A stretch of DNA of 64,000 nt from Letharia columbiana (Eukaryota; Ascomycota; Lecanoromycetes; Lecanorales; Parmeliaceae): contig NW_023501087.1 of assembly GCF_014066305.1 (NCBI RefSeq), positions 186,001 to 250,000 on the forward strand, in the 5' to 3' direction. Positions within the stretch are counted from its first letter, which is position 1; each line of letters opens with the position of its first letter. The notes beneath the pieces were generated by a model that was given only the letters and a program-made list of their open reading frames with translations, did no database searches and was not told the DNA's origin. The position numbers were made by a program, and so were the translations under genes. Of this stretch, positions 1 through 9,881 are shown piece by piece.

Positions 1-305
1 GTTGTGACAGGACCTGAATTTTAATGCAGTCTTTTGTGATGACAAGTGAATTTCAGACTTGGTGGGCTGCATGTGAGCTACTCGACTCAACTGGACTCAG
101 TGCCCCTTGGCGCAACCCAACAGGTGCAGGGGGTACAGAAGCCTGACGCAAAAACAGAAATACATCAAGCACATCTAAACATGACCCGTAGTGATTGCTA
201 TTGACCATTACCATGATGAATGCCTAAGAGAATCGCCTCTTATCTGCCCAATGCGAGCACCTGCTACGCTACTGTCCCTGAGCAACACGCCCACACTGGC
301 AAAAC

Positions 306-1031
306 CTAAGCATCCTTCTTCGCCTTCATTCTCGTCAACGTCATGATACTATCCATCACATCCTTGAACGTCTGCTTGTTCTCCTCCGTCGGGTTAGTAG
401 GAGCCTCGGCGCCCTCGACTTCCTCCCCGTTGTCCCACTGGACCTCGAACGTCGACAGGATGATGCGGGTGTCGAAGCCGTAGACGTCCACGTCGGGGTT
501 TGTGGGCAAGCCTTCCAAGGGGCGGACTACGGCGAGGAGCTCGTTGACGTCGTCGCTGGCTCCGTGTTAGCGACTGTACGATTGCATATGTATTTTCGTC
601 CTGCATCTGAACGGTTTTCGAGCTGACTTGCTTGGGGTGCCCCTTCCGGGCTCTTTACCCGGACACCAGGTAGGCACTCCCGGGGAAACGCATTGGGTGC
701 TCGTCCATTTTTCCAAATCAAAAAAGGATTAGAGCAGAGACGGCGCGGGGTCTCCGTTGAATGCTTGGCTTGACAGTACGTACTGTGGGATATCGCCCGT
801 CTTCACATGGATATTCTGGTTGTTCTTCCCAGTGTGGTCTGTGACCTTGATGTTTGCTGAACGGTTGGGTTCTCCAATGATTTCGATTTTCTTGGTTGGT
901 GTCTGGCCTGTACGGTCATGTCAGTATTGCGAATAGAATACATATGGTTGGTTGAGGCAAGGCGGACTGAAACTCTGTGTCAAGCGAATTGAGAACTCGC
1001 CCGATGGCGGTGGTGCCATTGCTCGAGGCAT
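306..1031 (-). CDS. Conserved hypothetical protein, 3 exons, 143 aa
   Basis: I read three minus-strand exons: 974-1031, 784-907 and 306-555. The introns are 908-973 (GTTTCA..CAG) and 556-783 (GTACGT..CAG, with a CTAAC branch site ten bases before the AG). Exon lengths 58, 124 and 250 join in frame to 144 codons including the stop. The product starts MPRAMAPPPSGEFSIRLTQ, has a middle part rich in Lys, Ile and Asn, then an acidic stretch, and ends KAKKDA. I see no signal peptide, membrane segment or catalytic motif, so it is probably a small soluble protein. I do not recognise the family. The model is supported by splice signals and phase, not by homology. Confidence 0.6.
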
Positions 1032-1371
1032 TTTAGTCTCAGCTGATGTGTTTGAATGAAGGAAGGATGCGTTGGTAGTTTTTGTGCAATTTAATCAATG
1101 GTGTGATTGATGGTCGTTAAGTTGCTGTTCTGAATATATAGAGTGGATGGGTTTGTGGGAATTCCATTTGTGACATCATCGGGTGAATGAGGTAACCAAA
1201 ATTTGTCTCAGGGTCAATTTAGCCTCAATTTACTACGAAGGCTCAACAGGAGACGGTTCCTCCAACACCACTTCAGCGCTATCAACGGTACAGGACAACA
1301 TCTTCTGTCGAACAGAATCCGTCCAACAACCTTCTAAAACATGGCTTCCCATTAGAGACATGACTCGTCCG
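1032..1371. other. Intergenic region without a gene
   Basis: This stretch lies between the hypothetical gene, which reads away to the left, and the 3' end of the amidase. It holds the hypothetical gene's promoter and the amidase terminator region. I see no RNA gene or repeat in it. Confidence 0.5.
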
Positions 1372-3137
1372 TTACACGAAATTAGCAAATGGAAGACCAG
1401 TATTCTCCTTGATAAATTCCATAGCCTCAATTACCTGGAGGCATTAGCAACCTGCTACCTGTACCTTGAAGGGGCTCCTTATCATACCTTCTCATCCTCG
1501 TATCTTCGTCCGACTAGTTGCAATGATACTGGGGCACCTTTGTACTTCTCAGGCCCAGACTTCCACAGCTGGTGGTTGTACTCGTCCTTCTCGTTCATTG
1601 GCCTGTAGTCCTGATCTACCACGTCCATTGTTGGGTCTACCTTTGTCACTGGAAAGATTAGCGCTGGATAGTCGAGCAAGTTCCATTGGGCCGTATAGCC
1701 CCAATATCTTGCACAGTCCAGTGGAGGAGCCACCCCTGGGCCTACGGGGCAGAGGATCACATCAACGACGCCTTCGAGCTCACCAGTCTCGCTGGTTCCA
1801 GTCGCGGTGTCGTTCCAAACTTTCGCGTATTCTGTCTTGTAAGTTTCTCTCTTCGTAGTCCAGTGCCAAATCTCCTCAACGGTGAGCCTCTTCACCCATG
1901 GGTTGTCCTTCAGGATGAACTTGGATAACGGTCGCCACGGCTCGCCCGACGCTTCGATGGCAGCAGTCTCTTGTTGACCTCCATCACAGAAATACAGACT
2001 GGAAATGATGCTCCAAGCTTCGTCATGCTTATATGGCTTCCATTCAACAATCTCGACCGATGGCACATTTTTGAGCTTGTCCACCACTTCTTGCAATGCC
2101 CGTAGGACAGGTGGATGCGGCTTGACAACGCCATCGTGCCATATGACTCCAACCTTGAGTTTCTTCCCAGAAGGTTTATCAAGGTAGCTTTCTTGGTCTC
2201 TCCAAGGGAGTGGGACCAATGATGGCTCGTTCAGCCAGGGTTTTCCACTGATTACTGTCTTCATGAACAGCTTCACTCCTTCAAGTGAAGTACTCAGGGG
2301 TCCAAGGACCGCAATAATCTGCTCCTGGCCAAGCATTGTGGCGGACCATCCGCTTACCGGTATCCTGTAGCTTGATGGTCGCAATCCGTATACTCCACAA
2401 TTTGCCGAAGGACTTCTGATGCTGCCTCCGATGTCTGTCCCGAGACCTAGACAACTCCCTCGCAATGCAAGCAGGGCTCCTTCGCCCCCTGAACTACCAC
2501 CAGGAGTCAGCTGACTATTAAAAGGGTTCACAGTCACTCCATAGAGGTTGCTAGACGTCTCGAGGTGCATCAAGGTCTGAGGCTGGGTCGTGCGAGCGTA
2601 GAACACACAGCCGGCGTTGTTTAAGATCTTCAAGACAAGCGCATCATCCTCCCCTTTTCGATCCCACCAGCTAACGAATCCTGCGTTCAATCCCAAATCT
2701 TTCATTCCAATATGCTCTTTGACGCTGATTGGCAGACCATGTAAAGGGCCGATTGGCTTTCCATGCTTAGAGAGGTATTCGTCAAGAAACTTGGCTCGGG
2801 CCATCGCTTGCTCTGGGAGGAGCTCGGTGATACAATTAGCTAGAGCTTGCGCAAGGCCAGCCCGTCGCAGGAATGCATTTGTCACGGTAGTGCTCGTGTA
2901 TTTCCCTGAAGCAAGAGAGGCGACAAGATCCTCAGGTGCTGTCTGAGTAATGACAGTTTCTTCAGTTGAAAGCAAGTACTTTGGGACATCTGTACGATCA
3001 AGAGGTAACTGATCAGGGTCTGGAACCTCAGGGATTGGCGGCTCGACGCGTCGAATGCTATCATCTCGGTGGTTTTGTGCTACCTTTGCAACCTCTTGCC
3101 AGGTTGGCTTGCTCATGGTGGCTGTCGAGTCTTCCAT
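1372..3137 (-). CDS. Amidase (amidase signature family, acetamidase-like), 570 aa
   Basis: The protein hydrolyses carboxylic amides to acid plus ammonia, a nitrogen-scavenging role typical of fungal acetamidase/amidase enzymes. The Ser-cisSer-Lys triad can be read: Lys in the SVKEHIG segment (about residue 139), the cis-Ser in TPGGSSGGEGA (about 214) and the nucleophilic Ser in GTDIGGSIRSP (about 238). The continuous frame stops in an intron at YEDEKV. A GTATGA donor at 1487, a GCTAAT branch site and a CAG acceptor at 1435 define a 53-nt intron. It leads in phase to a 20-residue last exon, 1372-1434, ending PFANFV. The completed length suits the family. There is no signal peptide, so it is probably cytosolic. 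The substrate cannot be told from sequence. Confidence 0.88.
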
Positions 3138-4013
3138 TCTGTCGATTCTGTCGAGGAGCGAAGCCGACTGACAGTGTCAGTTGAAGGCCAGAATCCCATC
3201 GTGAGAGCGATAATCACGGGCGAATTCTTGCTCAAGCTGCAGCTACTTTATCCGTCCAAGCCTCTGATAAGAGCCTTGCGACCTAACAGAAATTTAGCGT
3301 ATGCATAACTCCTTTCGATTCTTGGCATTGAAGATCTGACGCCCCCCTCTCCAAATCCAGGTATCAGCTTTACAATTGAAAATCGGATTACAAAGAGCAT
3401 CCATCAAAACTGTCTTCGTTTCACTGGGATTTTAACGCTGTTAGAACTCAATGTTTTCATAAGAGAAAGGCGAAATTATTAGAGGTATATCTACTCGTGG
3501 CACGCACGCGAGAGATGAGCTAAACTAATGGCGGGACAACGCTTCAACGCCCTACGGAAACTGGAAACCGAGAACTCTGGTTGCATTTTGCTGCATAATC
3601 AGCTTCTTTGATACACGTATCATATTGTCAATTGAAGCCTTCGACCCATCTGTCTCAGATTCTCGCCTTTTGCATCGGGAGTTCGCTATCGTTCGCGTAT
3701 GGAATCCCATTCTTCTGGTCTCACATTCGTGCCGTTTCTTACCCCGCCACCACGGTGACGTCTTTCCCCTAGATAAAGTAAATACAACATCCAGAAGGTC
3801 TTCTTCATTGGTGTATCTTGTATCATTTCGCTGTCAATCACAAAACCCCTATCGTGCAGACTTCCTCTTGTTTCCTTTTTCCAGTTACTTCAAACGTCTG
3901 CTGGCTTCTTACGGTCAATCGTCCTTGACAGCAGCGATTTGTCTTCTGCAAACCCTTTGGAAATCGCCTGATGCAGCATCAACTGGAGAGCCTCAACATC
4001 ATCTGTCCTGAGT
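3138..4013. promoter_or_regulatory. Divergent promoter region between amidase and SDR genes
   Basis: About 0.9 kb separates two divergently read start codons, so both promoters must lie here. Pyrimidine-rich tracts occur before the SDR start. Short reading frames in the interval look like chance frames; I see no gene or repeat. Confidence 0.4.
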
Positions 4014-5173
4014 ATGACTGCTGTTGCACGCCGATTACCTTGTGCGTTAAGGCTTGTCAAAGTACACGTTCCTCCAATCTCACGACCTTTGTCGACAAGC
4101 CACGCATTTGGAAAAACTTCCACATTAGAAGATCCACCACGCGGCAATGAGCCCAAGACACCCGGCCGTGAGCCTCCAGCTCCTCCACCACAAGAAGGAG
4201 AGAATCTGCAAAAGAATACGGCCTCAGCAAGCTTCCTAGGCACGACCAAACGACTACCCGAGTTTAATCTTACAGATAAAGTCGTTCTCGTGTCAGGGGC
4301 TGCACGTGGCCTTGGTCTCACCCAAGCAGAGGCATTGCTCGAAGCTGGTGCTACAGTCTACGCGCTTGATCGGCTTCCAGAACCTTCCCCGGACTTCTAC
4401 CGCGTGCAGAAAAGAGCAGCAGAGGAATTGGGAACAACTTTCTATTACCGGCAAATTGATGTCCGAGATGTCGACGGCTTGAACAAAATCGTTGCGAGCA
4501 TAGGCGACAAGCATGGACGGATGGATGGGCTGATTGCGGCAGCAGGGATTCAGCAAGAGACAACAGCTTTGGAGTATACAGCCAAGGACGCAAATATGAT
4601 GTTTGAGATCAATATCACCGGCGTATTTATGACAGCGCAAGCTGTAGCGAAACAGATGATAAGATTTGGCAACGGAGGTAGTATCGCCATGATTGCATCT
4701 ATGAGTGCGCACGTTGCCAATCGAGTATGTCGTTCTTCCCGGAGCCATCGCTCTGATGCGCCAGGCTGAATTATCCAGGGTCTCATCTGTCCAGCCTATA
4801 ACGCATCAAAAGCCGGTAAAAGAGTTCTCTGCTCCTAAGACATGTCTCGCGAGTTAAATTCCTCCGGAAAGAGTAAAGCTGACTCCGAAACCATCAAGGT
4901 GTGCTCCAGCTAGCCAAGAACTTGGCTTCAGAGTGGGGCCAGTATGGCATTCGAGTCAACACCATCTCTCCTGGTTACATCGTCACCGCGATGGTCGAAG
5001 AGCTTTTCCGCCTCTACCCCGAGCGGCGAACTGAGTGGCCAGCGCAGAATATGCTCGGCAAGCTGAGCAAACCAGAAGACTTCAGAGGCGCCGCTGTGTT
5101 TCTCCTCAGCCCGGCAAGCTCATATATGACAGGCGCCGACATGAGGATAGATGGCGGGCACGCAAGCTGGTAA
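4014..5173 (+). CDS. Short-chain dehydrogenase/reductase, probable mitochondrial targeting, 340 aa
   Basis: This is a classical SDR acting on sugars, alcohols or related carbonyls with NAD(P). The N-terminus (MTAVARRLPCALRLVKVH...) is basic and lacks acids for over 30 residues, like a mitochondrial presequence, followed by a Pro-rich linker. The Rossmann fold shows the cofactor motif VSGAARGLGLTQ (about residues 93-104), NIT near 196 for the family's NAG-region Asn, a Ser in ASMSAH, and the catalytic YNASK spanning the second exon. The C-terminal motif MTGADMRIDGGHASW resembles mannitol or sorbose reductase-like SDRs. Exons are 4014-4724, 4779-4815 and 4899-5173, and frame is kept throughout. 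The tiny 37-nt middle exon carries the catalytic Tyr-Lys. Intron 2 belongs to the repeated intron family described separately. Confidence 0.85.
4816..4898 (+). repeat. Introner-like intron in the SDR gene
   Basis: This 83-nt intron (GTAAAA..AAG) carries an internal AAGACATGTCTCGCGAG segment and the tail GCTGACTCCGAAACC before its acceptor. Near-identical tails occur in introns of the threonine synthase and Arg/Ser-rich genes, so it looks like a member of a repeated intron family. Confidence 0.6.
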
Positions 5174-5230
5174 CCCTCGGAGCTCGTTGGTGGAGCAGAC
5201 CACCGCATAAAGGGCGAATGCTAAAACGCC

Positions 5231-5936
5231 TCATCCATATATTCCAGCGTCATCTTTGTCAACTTTCCCGATTCTCACGTCTCCAACGACACCCCTCGGT
5301 CCCAGTCTCCCCACCACACCATTTGCCAGCCCCAACCTCTTCTCAATCTCTTCTCCACCCATCCCCCTTTCATCTCTTAGTACAAGTAGCTGCCGTATCG
5401 TAGAAACATCCAGGAAGCTTTTCCCTCCATGGCCCCTCCCCGTCTTCGCAAATTCGACCTCCGCCTGCTGCTGTAGACGCTCTCGCGCGGTCAATACCAT
5501 CAGGGCAGGATTCTTGCTAGGGTCGGGGAAGATTTGTGGATGTGACTGGTTTGGGGAGCTTCTAGGGCCTTGAGATGGGGGAGATGGTGAGGGACTGAAG
5601 GTTGATGAGTTCGAGAGAGTTGAGCTGGGCTGGACTGGGCCGAGAGAACGGAGGGATCGTGCAAAGTCTGGGTCAGAGGCATCGAGGTTGATGGCTAATG
5701 GGCGGTGTCAGTTTCGCTTCAAGTAGAGAATTGAGAAAGGAGAGCCTACATTCATCACGTGTGTTGCTGGCCTGTGATCGAGGATGTACAGTTGGACCTG
5801 GAGCTGTAGGTTGGCCTGCTGGAGGAGGGGGTGCGGAGGGGGCGTTGGACGTTGGCGGAGGTGAGACGCGCTGGGGATATTGACGTCTAGCGGCGCCGGC
5901 AGCTGTTTTGGCTGCTTTTGAAGTAGACGATCCCAT
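5231..5936 (-). CDS. Fungal conserved protein with possible N-myristoylation site and HTH-like C-terminus, 216 aa
   Basis: Exons 5750-5936 and 5231-5694 are joined across a GTAGGC..TAG intron with a CTGAC branch site, in frame. I chose the Met at 5936 over the one at 5948 because it yields MGSSTSKAAK, a good N-myristoylation consensus (Gly2, Ser6, Lys7). After a Pro/Ala/Ser-rich middle, the last ~90 residues form a predicted helical domain (ARERLQQQAEVEFAKTGR, then STIRQLLVLRDERG, then EEIEKRLGL). This looks like a winged or helix-turn-helix fold conserved in fungi. A myristoylated N-terminus would put it on a membrane rather than on DNA. I do not know its function. Confidence 0.7.
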
Positions 5937-6621
5937 TGAAGATGGCACTGATGATCAAAGGCAGTTGAAATGAGAAGGATTTATAGCTTGGAGGGAAACT
6001 TTAGACTGGTCGAGTTGCGGCATGAGGTCAGCAACTCCGCAGGCGGCTTGGCGCGGGTTCCTTCAACTCCTTCCAGGCTTTGAGCGACCTTCTTCGATCC
6101 ATCTGCATCAGGTATTTGCATGCGCAATTCGCTCTCGAAGGCTTTCTTGTCAAATCGTCTGAGAGCCCACTACTGTTACAGTGGGCGTCTAGAACTACAA
6201 GCATTTGACTACTTCGCTGCGCAAAGACTACCAAATCGAGCCAGGCAGTACACGTCCAGGAGGATCAATTCACCCGTTTCAAACCTCTCATCTTTGTCTT
6301 AGTTGTGGGGAGGAGCTAAAGGATCGTGTTGGATGAATCCTACCCGTTCAACAAGAGCGCTTTTATTCTCATACACGTAGTAGTGTTTTACCGCTATATT
6401 CCTGATATGAAACGTAAAGCGGTACAGACCTGAGGCAGCTCAGCCTCGTCCCGGATGCTCTTTTACCTATATTCCCTCTCATTCTCGGCGTTCTGGTCAG
6501 AACCCTTTTGCGTGGCGACTTCTCATTTGGTTTTGATCTGCTTATGTTGACTGGATTGAATTGATTTCTCCCTCACGTTCACTATTCACCTGCCGAGTTT
6601 CTCTCTTCTCGACCGATCAGA
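5937..6621. promoter_or_regulatory. Divergent promoter region
   Basis: The region lies between the start codons of the possibly myristoylated protein (minus) and the Arg/Ser-rich protein (plus). It includes a CT-rich tract just before the plus-strand ATG. I see no gene or repeat. Confidence 0.35.
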
Positions 6622-7788
6622 ATGCCAGACCGGAATGATGGTGAGCTGAACGGCCTAATCGATGGGTCCTGACCTAACCGATCGCAAAGCATACGTCCAG
6701 ACAAGGCACAACAAGGATGAGGGTGAGCTCTACCGCCTATTCGATGAGTCCTGACCTAACAGATCGCAAAGGATACGTCCAGACATGGCACGATAGGCCT
6801 TTCGCTCGTCAGCAGTATCTCAACCCGAAGGATACGCCAGCAGAGATAATCGTTGATCGGGAACGTATCTCCCGTGGTCCTGGCTTCTCACGCGAGCACC
6901 GAATTGTAGAGATCGACGATTTACCGAGACGGCGTCGAGATTCGTCTCCGAGACAGCCCCGTAGCCCAAGCAGATCTGCCAACCCGCAACGTCGTGAAGT
7001 GGTGGTCGCCAACAAAGGTATTCTTGGATCCACCGTAGCTATCCGTGCCCTCCTAACTCCTCCAGGTCGCCATAGGCGCAATTCTTCTGATTCCGACTCT
7101 GAAGTCGACTCCGACACCGATGGCTCAAGCCCGCATCGAATCCGCAGCCGCAGACATTACAACAAAGACCTCCCAGTAGTCCGCGCTGGCCCAGTCCTCG
7201 TCAACCCTCCAGACCGCTCTCGCTCCATGGGACCCCTACGATCACGCTCTCACGGCCCTCACGGCCCTCGCAGACGCTACGACAGCGACAGCGACAGCGA
7301 CTCCTCTTCGGACGACGGCGGCGGAAAGAAAGCGCAGCCAAAGCCGCCCCCAAAACAACTCCTTTACACAGGTCTCGCCTGCGTCGCCACCATTGCCGCT
7401 GCAAACAACATCTATCAATCGGCAAAAGCGCACCACACACGCCAGAAGGAGCTCGAGGAGGGGGAAATAAGCGGTGCAGAAGCGCAGAAACAGAAGATGC
7501 AAGCTAGGAAGATGGATTTGATTAGTTTGGGGGTCGCGGCTGTGGGGGCGTATAATGTTAGGAATGGGTGGAAGAGAGCAGAGGGACATGTAAGCACCCC
7601 TTTTAAGTTATTTCTTCACCTTTCACATCCTTTTTCGAGCACCAAGACATGTCTGAGGAGCAAGAAACGTGCCCCTGCTCCCCAAAGATGTCTTCAAATT
7701 CATGAATCTGTCTTAAAAGAGAGATGCTTACTCTGAAATGGTGTAGTGGAAGGCACATAAGGAAATGCAGGCTGAGGGGAGGAGGTAA
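6622..7788 (+). CDS. Arg/Ser/Asp-rich hypothetical protein (DUF3824-like), 303 aa, with duplicated exon
   Basis: I place the start at 6622, not 6717, because four exons (6622-6640, 6690-6722, 6772-7589, 7747-7788) join in frame and use all the repeated splice signals. The N-terminal part is charged (motif YVQTxH twice, RRRR clusters, SDSDSEVDSDTDG), with many Arg-Ser pairs, and is probably disordered. The C-terminal 90 residues hold two weakly hydrophobic helices (LLYTGLACVATIAAANNIY and LISLGVAAVGAYNVRNGW) and end HKEMQAEGRR. This layout resembles fungal DUF3824-type proteins, which are uncharacterised. Exon 2 with its flanking intron is a tandem copy of the exon/intron before it. Intron 3 (157 nt) is introner-like. 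Confidence 0.7.
6641..6771 (+). repeat. Tandem duplication of an intron plus 33-nt exon
   Basis: Two introns of exactly 49 nt (6641-6689 and 6723-6771) share GTGAGC donors, the segment GTCCTGACCTAAC and AGATCGCAAAG or CGATCGCAAAG ends. Each is followed by ATACGTCCAGACA. The unit is about 82 nt. Because the exon is 33 nt, the duplication keeps the frame. Confidence 0.8.
7590..7746 (+). repeat. Introner-like intron, 157 nt
   Basis: The intron is GTAAGC..TAG. It contains a long imperfect stem: AAGACAT pairs with ATGTCTT and GGAGCA pairs with TGCTCC. Its 3' tail GATGCTTACTCTGAAATGG matches the tails of the threonine synthase introns. Confidence 0.6.
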
Positions 7789-8194
7789 GGTTGGTGCGAG
7801 AGTGCTGAGGGCATAGGTATCAAGGCCTTGCGGATAGGAGCTTTTTTTCATGTGCCATGAGCAAGTCCATTTGGTTGCATTAGAGCGATGCTATCACGGC
7901 TGAATCGAAAAAAAATGTTCTCTAACGTCGCGCCTGCAGGCAAGCCGCCGTGATAACTTTTGGGGAGCTATCATACTAGCATAGAGGATGCCTGCACAGT
8001 ACATCCATCAACCCGAAATCTCCTTTGCAGGCTTGACACTTTTATGTTGTCGGTGATGATACAATTGTCACGATCAGGTAGCAAACCCCCAATGAACCGG
8101 ATGGAGTTCCCTTCCGTAGACCTGATATATGGTAGTGTACAAATCGAGCCAGCAGCTTCCCGGACTCTTTTTGGCTGGTCTGGCCAGTTCTATC
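7789..8194. other. Convergent 3' intergenic region
   Basis: The 3' ends of the Arg/Ser-rich gene and of SWP1 face each other here. An A-rich tract occurs near 7907. I see no gene; the short frames present are not convincing. Confidence 0.4.
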
Positions 8195-9224
8195 TCACCG
8201 CAGCCCGGCAATTCTCCGTCCTTGTACCTCGCGCAATGCCCTGCTTCCGCTGAGGAAGGTTACCAATCCTATGCCAAGAGCTGGTGGTAGTGTCTGGAAC
8301 AGGTTCCAAGACGTGTAGTACATGAAGAACACGCCCTCCATAGCCAAGATCGAGCTGAAGAACAGCGCGTGTGGGATTGGGGAGCTGCTAAAAGCTTTAG
8401 AGAAATGGTTGAGATTTGCGCCGAGTGATATCCACTACACAAAAGTTCATTAGCAGAAAATATGGGCCTAGCAATGTTTGTACTTACAGCGCCTAGCAAG
8501 ATGGGCAGAGCCGCTATTACAGCTGCTGCGAATACCAGTGTAATGATTTTTGGGGGGCTTTTCGGGTCTGACTTGAATATATGGTGGATCTCCGGAAGCT
8601 TTCCATAGCGCAAAGGCTTCTCAGAGGCGGGTAAGGGAGAGCCAGAGTCGAGCTCGATGGTAAGATCGAAGGCTTTGCCGTTGTATGGCTTTGATGAGCC
8701 GAACGATGCAATGATCAGTGACGCATCGAGAGGTCCTGTTGAGGATAGTAGTTGAGTTGGGAGGTCCTTCTGGGTCTGTAATTCAGGGTCAACCGAGAAA
8801 GCTTTGCTGTGTTGGGGGCCATACGAGCTCAATCTTGCCCTTCCCATTCTCTTTGACCTGAAATGCGAAGGATGTGTCTAATTTGCTCTGGGGATCTTGG
8901 ACCAGAAGGAATGCTTGATGCGGCCTTTTGGCTTTGTTGTCCTCTTTGGTTGTCAGGAGGATCTTGAGGGTCTCTGATGCTCCTAGAGTGACAGGCTTCG
9001 ACAAAGCTTTGTTTTGTCCGATCCTGGATGTTATGATCAGTCTGAGTGTCCGATAAAGCTTGCGAAAAAGACAATCCGTACTTTTCTTTGAAGCCTCCCC
9101 CTACCCCAGCTCCTCTCTTATTCACGGAGACTGTGGCATCTTCAAACCCCCATGTGGCTGCGACACCGAGAGATGCAGCGCATAAGACCAGAAGAGAAGA
9201 CAGTAGCTGATTCGGTAGTCGCAT
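8195..9224 (-). CDS. SWP1: Oligosaccharyltransferase subunit Swp1/ribophorin II, 289 aa
   Basis: This is the ribophorin II-type subunit of the ER complex that moves lipid-linked glycans to Asn residues of nascent proteins. Exons 9082-9224, 8825-9023, 8488-8775 and 8195-8434 join in frame (870 nt). A cleavable signal peptide is visible (MRLPNQLLSSLLVLCAASLGVAA). It is followed by a luminal β-rich domain and then three hydrophobic segments near the C-terminus: IITLVFAAAVIAALPILLGA, HALFFSSILAMEGVFFMYY, and the stretch around LGIGLVTFLSG. The tail is short and basic (RALREVQGRRIAGLR). Length and layout match fungal Swp1. All introns are 49-58 nt with branch sites. Confidence 0.85.
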
Positions 9225-9881
9225 GTTGTTCTGTGCAGTTGTGTATGTAAAAGACAGAGCTGGAAGGACACACCTGCGAGACCTGTCAATTCCGATCGCA
9301 AATGTGCCAAGACGGAGCCAGTGGGTAAACTTCGGGCTCTCGGTGTCTACCTTTTCTGTCCAAGAGAGTGTTTATTTCCTCAGAAAGTGCTTGATATAGC
9401 AAAATAACCAAAGCAGTTTCTTTGCTGCTGATGCAGTAAGATCTCCACTCGCATGATTCAAGTTGCTAAGCCAAAGTAGAGCTACCAATAGTCTAGTAAA
9501 ACGTAGAAATGTTTGGGGAGGACAAGCGGAGCTAAAATTCCTAAGCGAGGCCTTTTCTTCTGTTAACGGCACTCCGTCGTCTTGACGTCTCTTTCACCCC
9601 CATCAACCTACCTTCACAATGCCTCTTTGAACGCCCTAGTCCTTCGGGTCTAAGTTCTGCCTGTGAGCGACACTCCAGGAGCTCTCCTGGACTTGCATCA
9701 ACTGTCGAAGCAGATCAGTCTCATGTTGCAGAAGCCCTAAGTCTCGGTAAGTGTGAACTTCAACTCATTCCACTAATAGTCCGCTCACTCCCAACACAAC
9801 TTTAATGACACACGTCTAAGAGATGCCTACCTTTACCTAGGGAGGACATGCGACCCATCACAAGCTGAAGACATCAAAGCC
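9225..9881. promoter_or_regulatory. Divergent promoter region
   Basis: The promoters of SWP1 (minus) and the disordered protein gene (plus) lie here. The interval around 9590-9860 is rich in CT and includes possible non-coding leader splice sites (GTAAGT at 9749). I see no gene. Confidence 0.35.

Noticed and set aside
1183..1608. 141-residue plus-strand frame opposite the end of the amidase gene
   Set aside because: It overlaps the amidase last exon and intron on the other strand and has no motif; it is a shadow frame.
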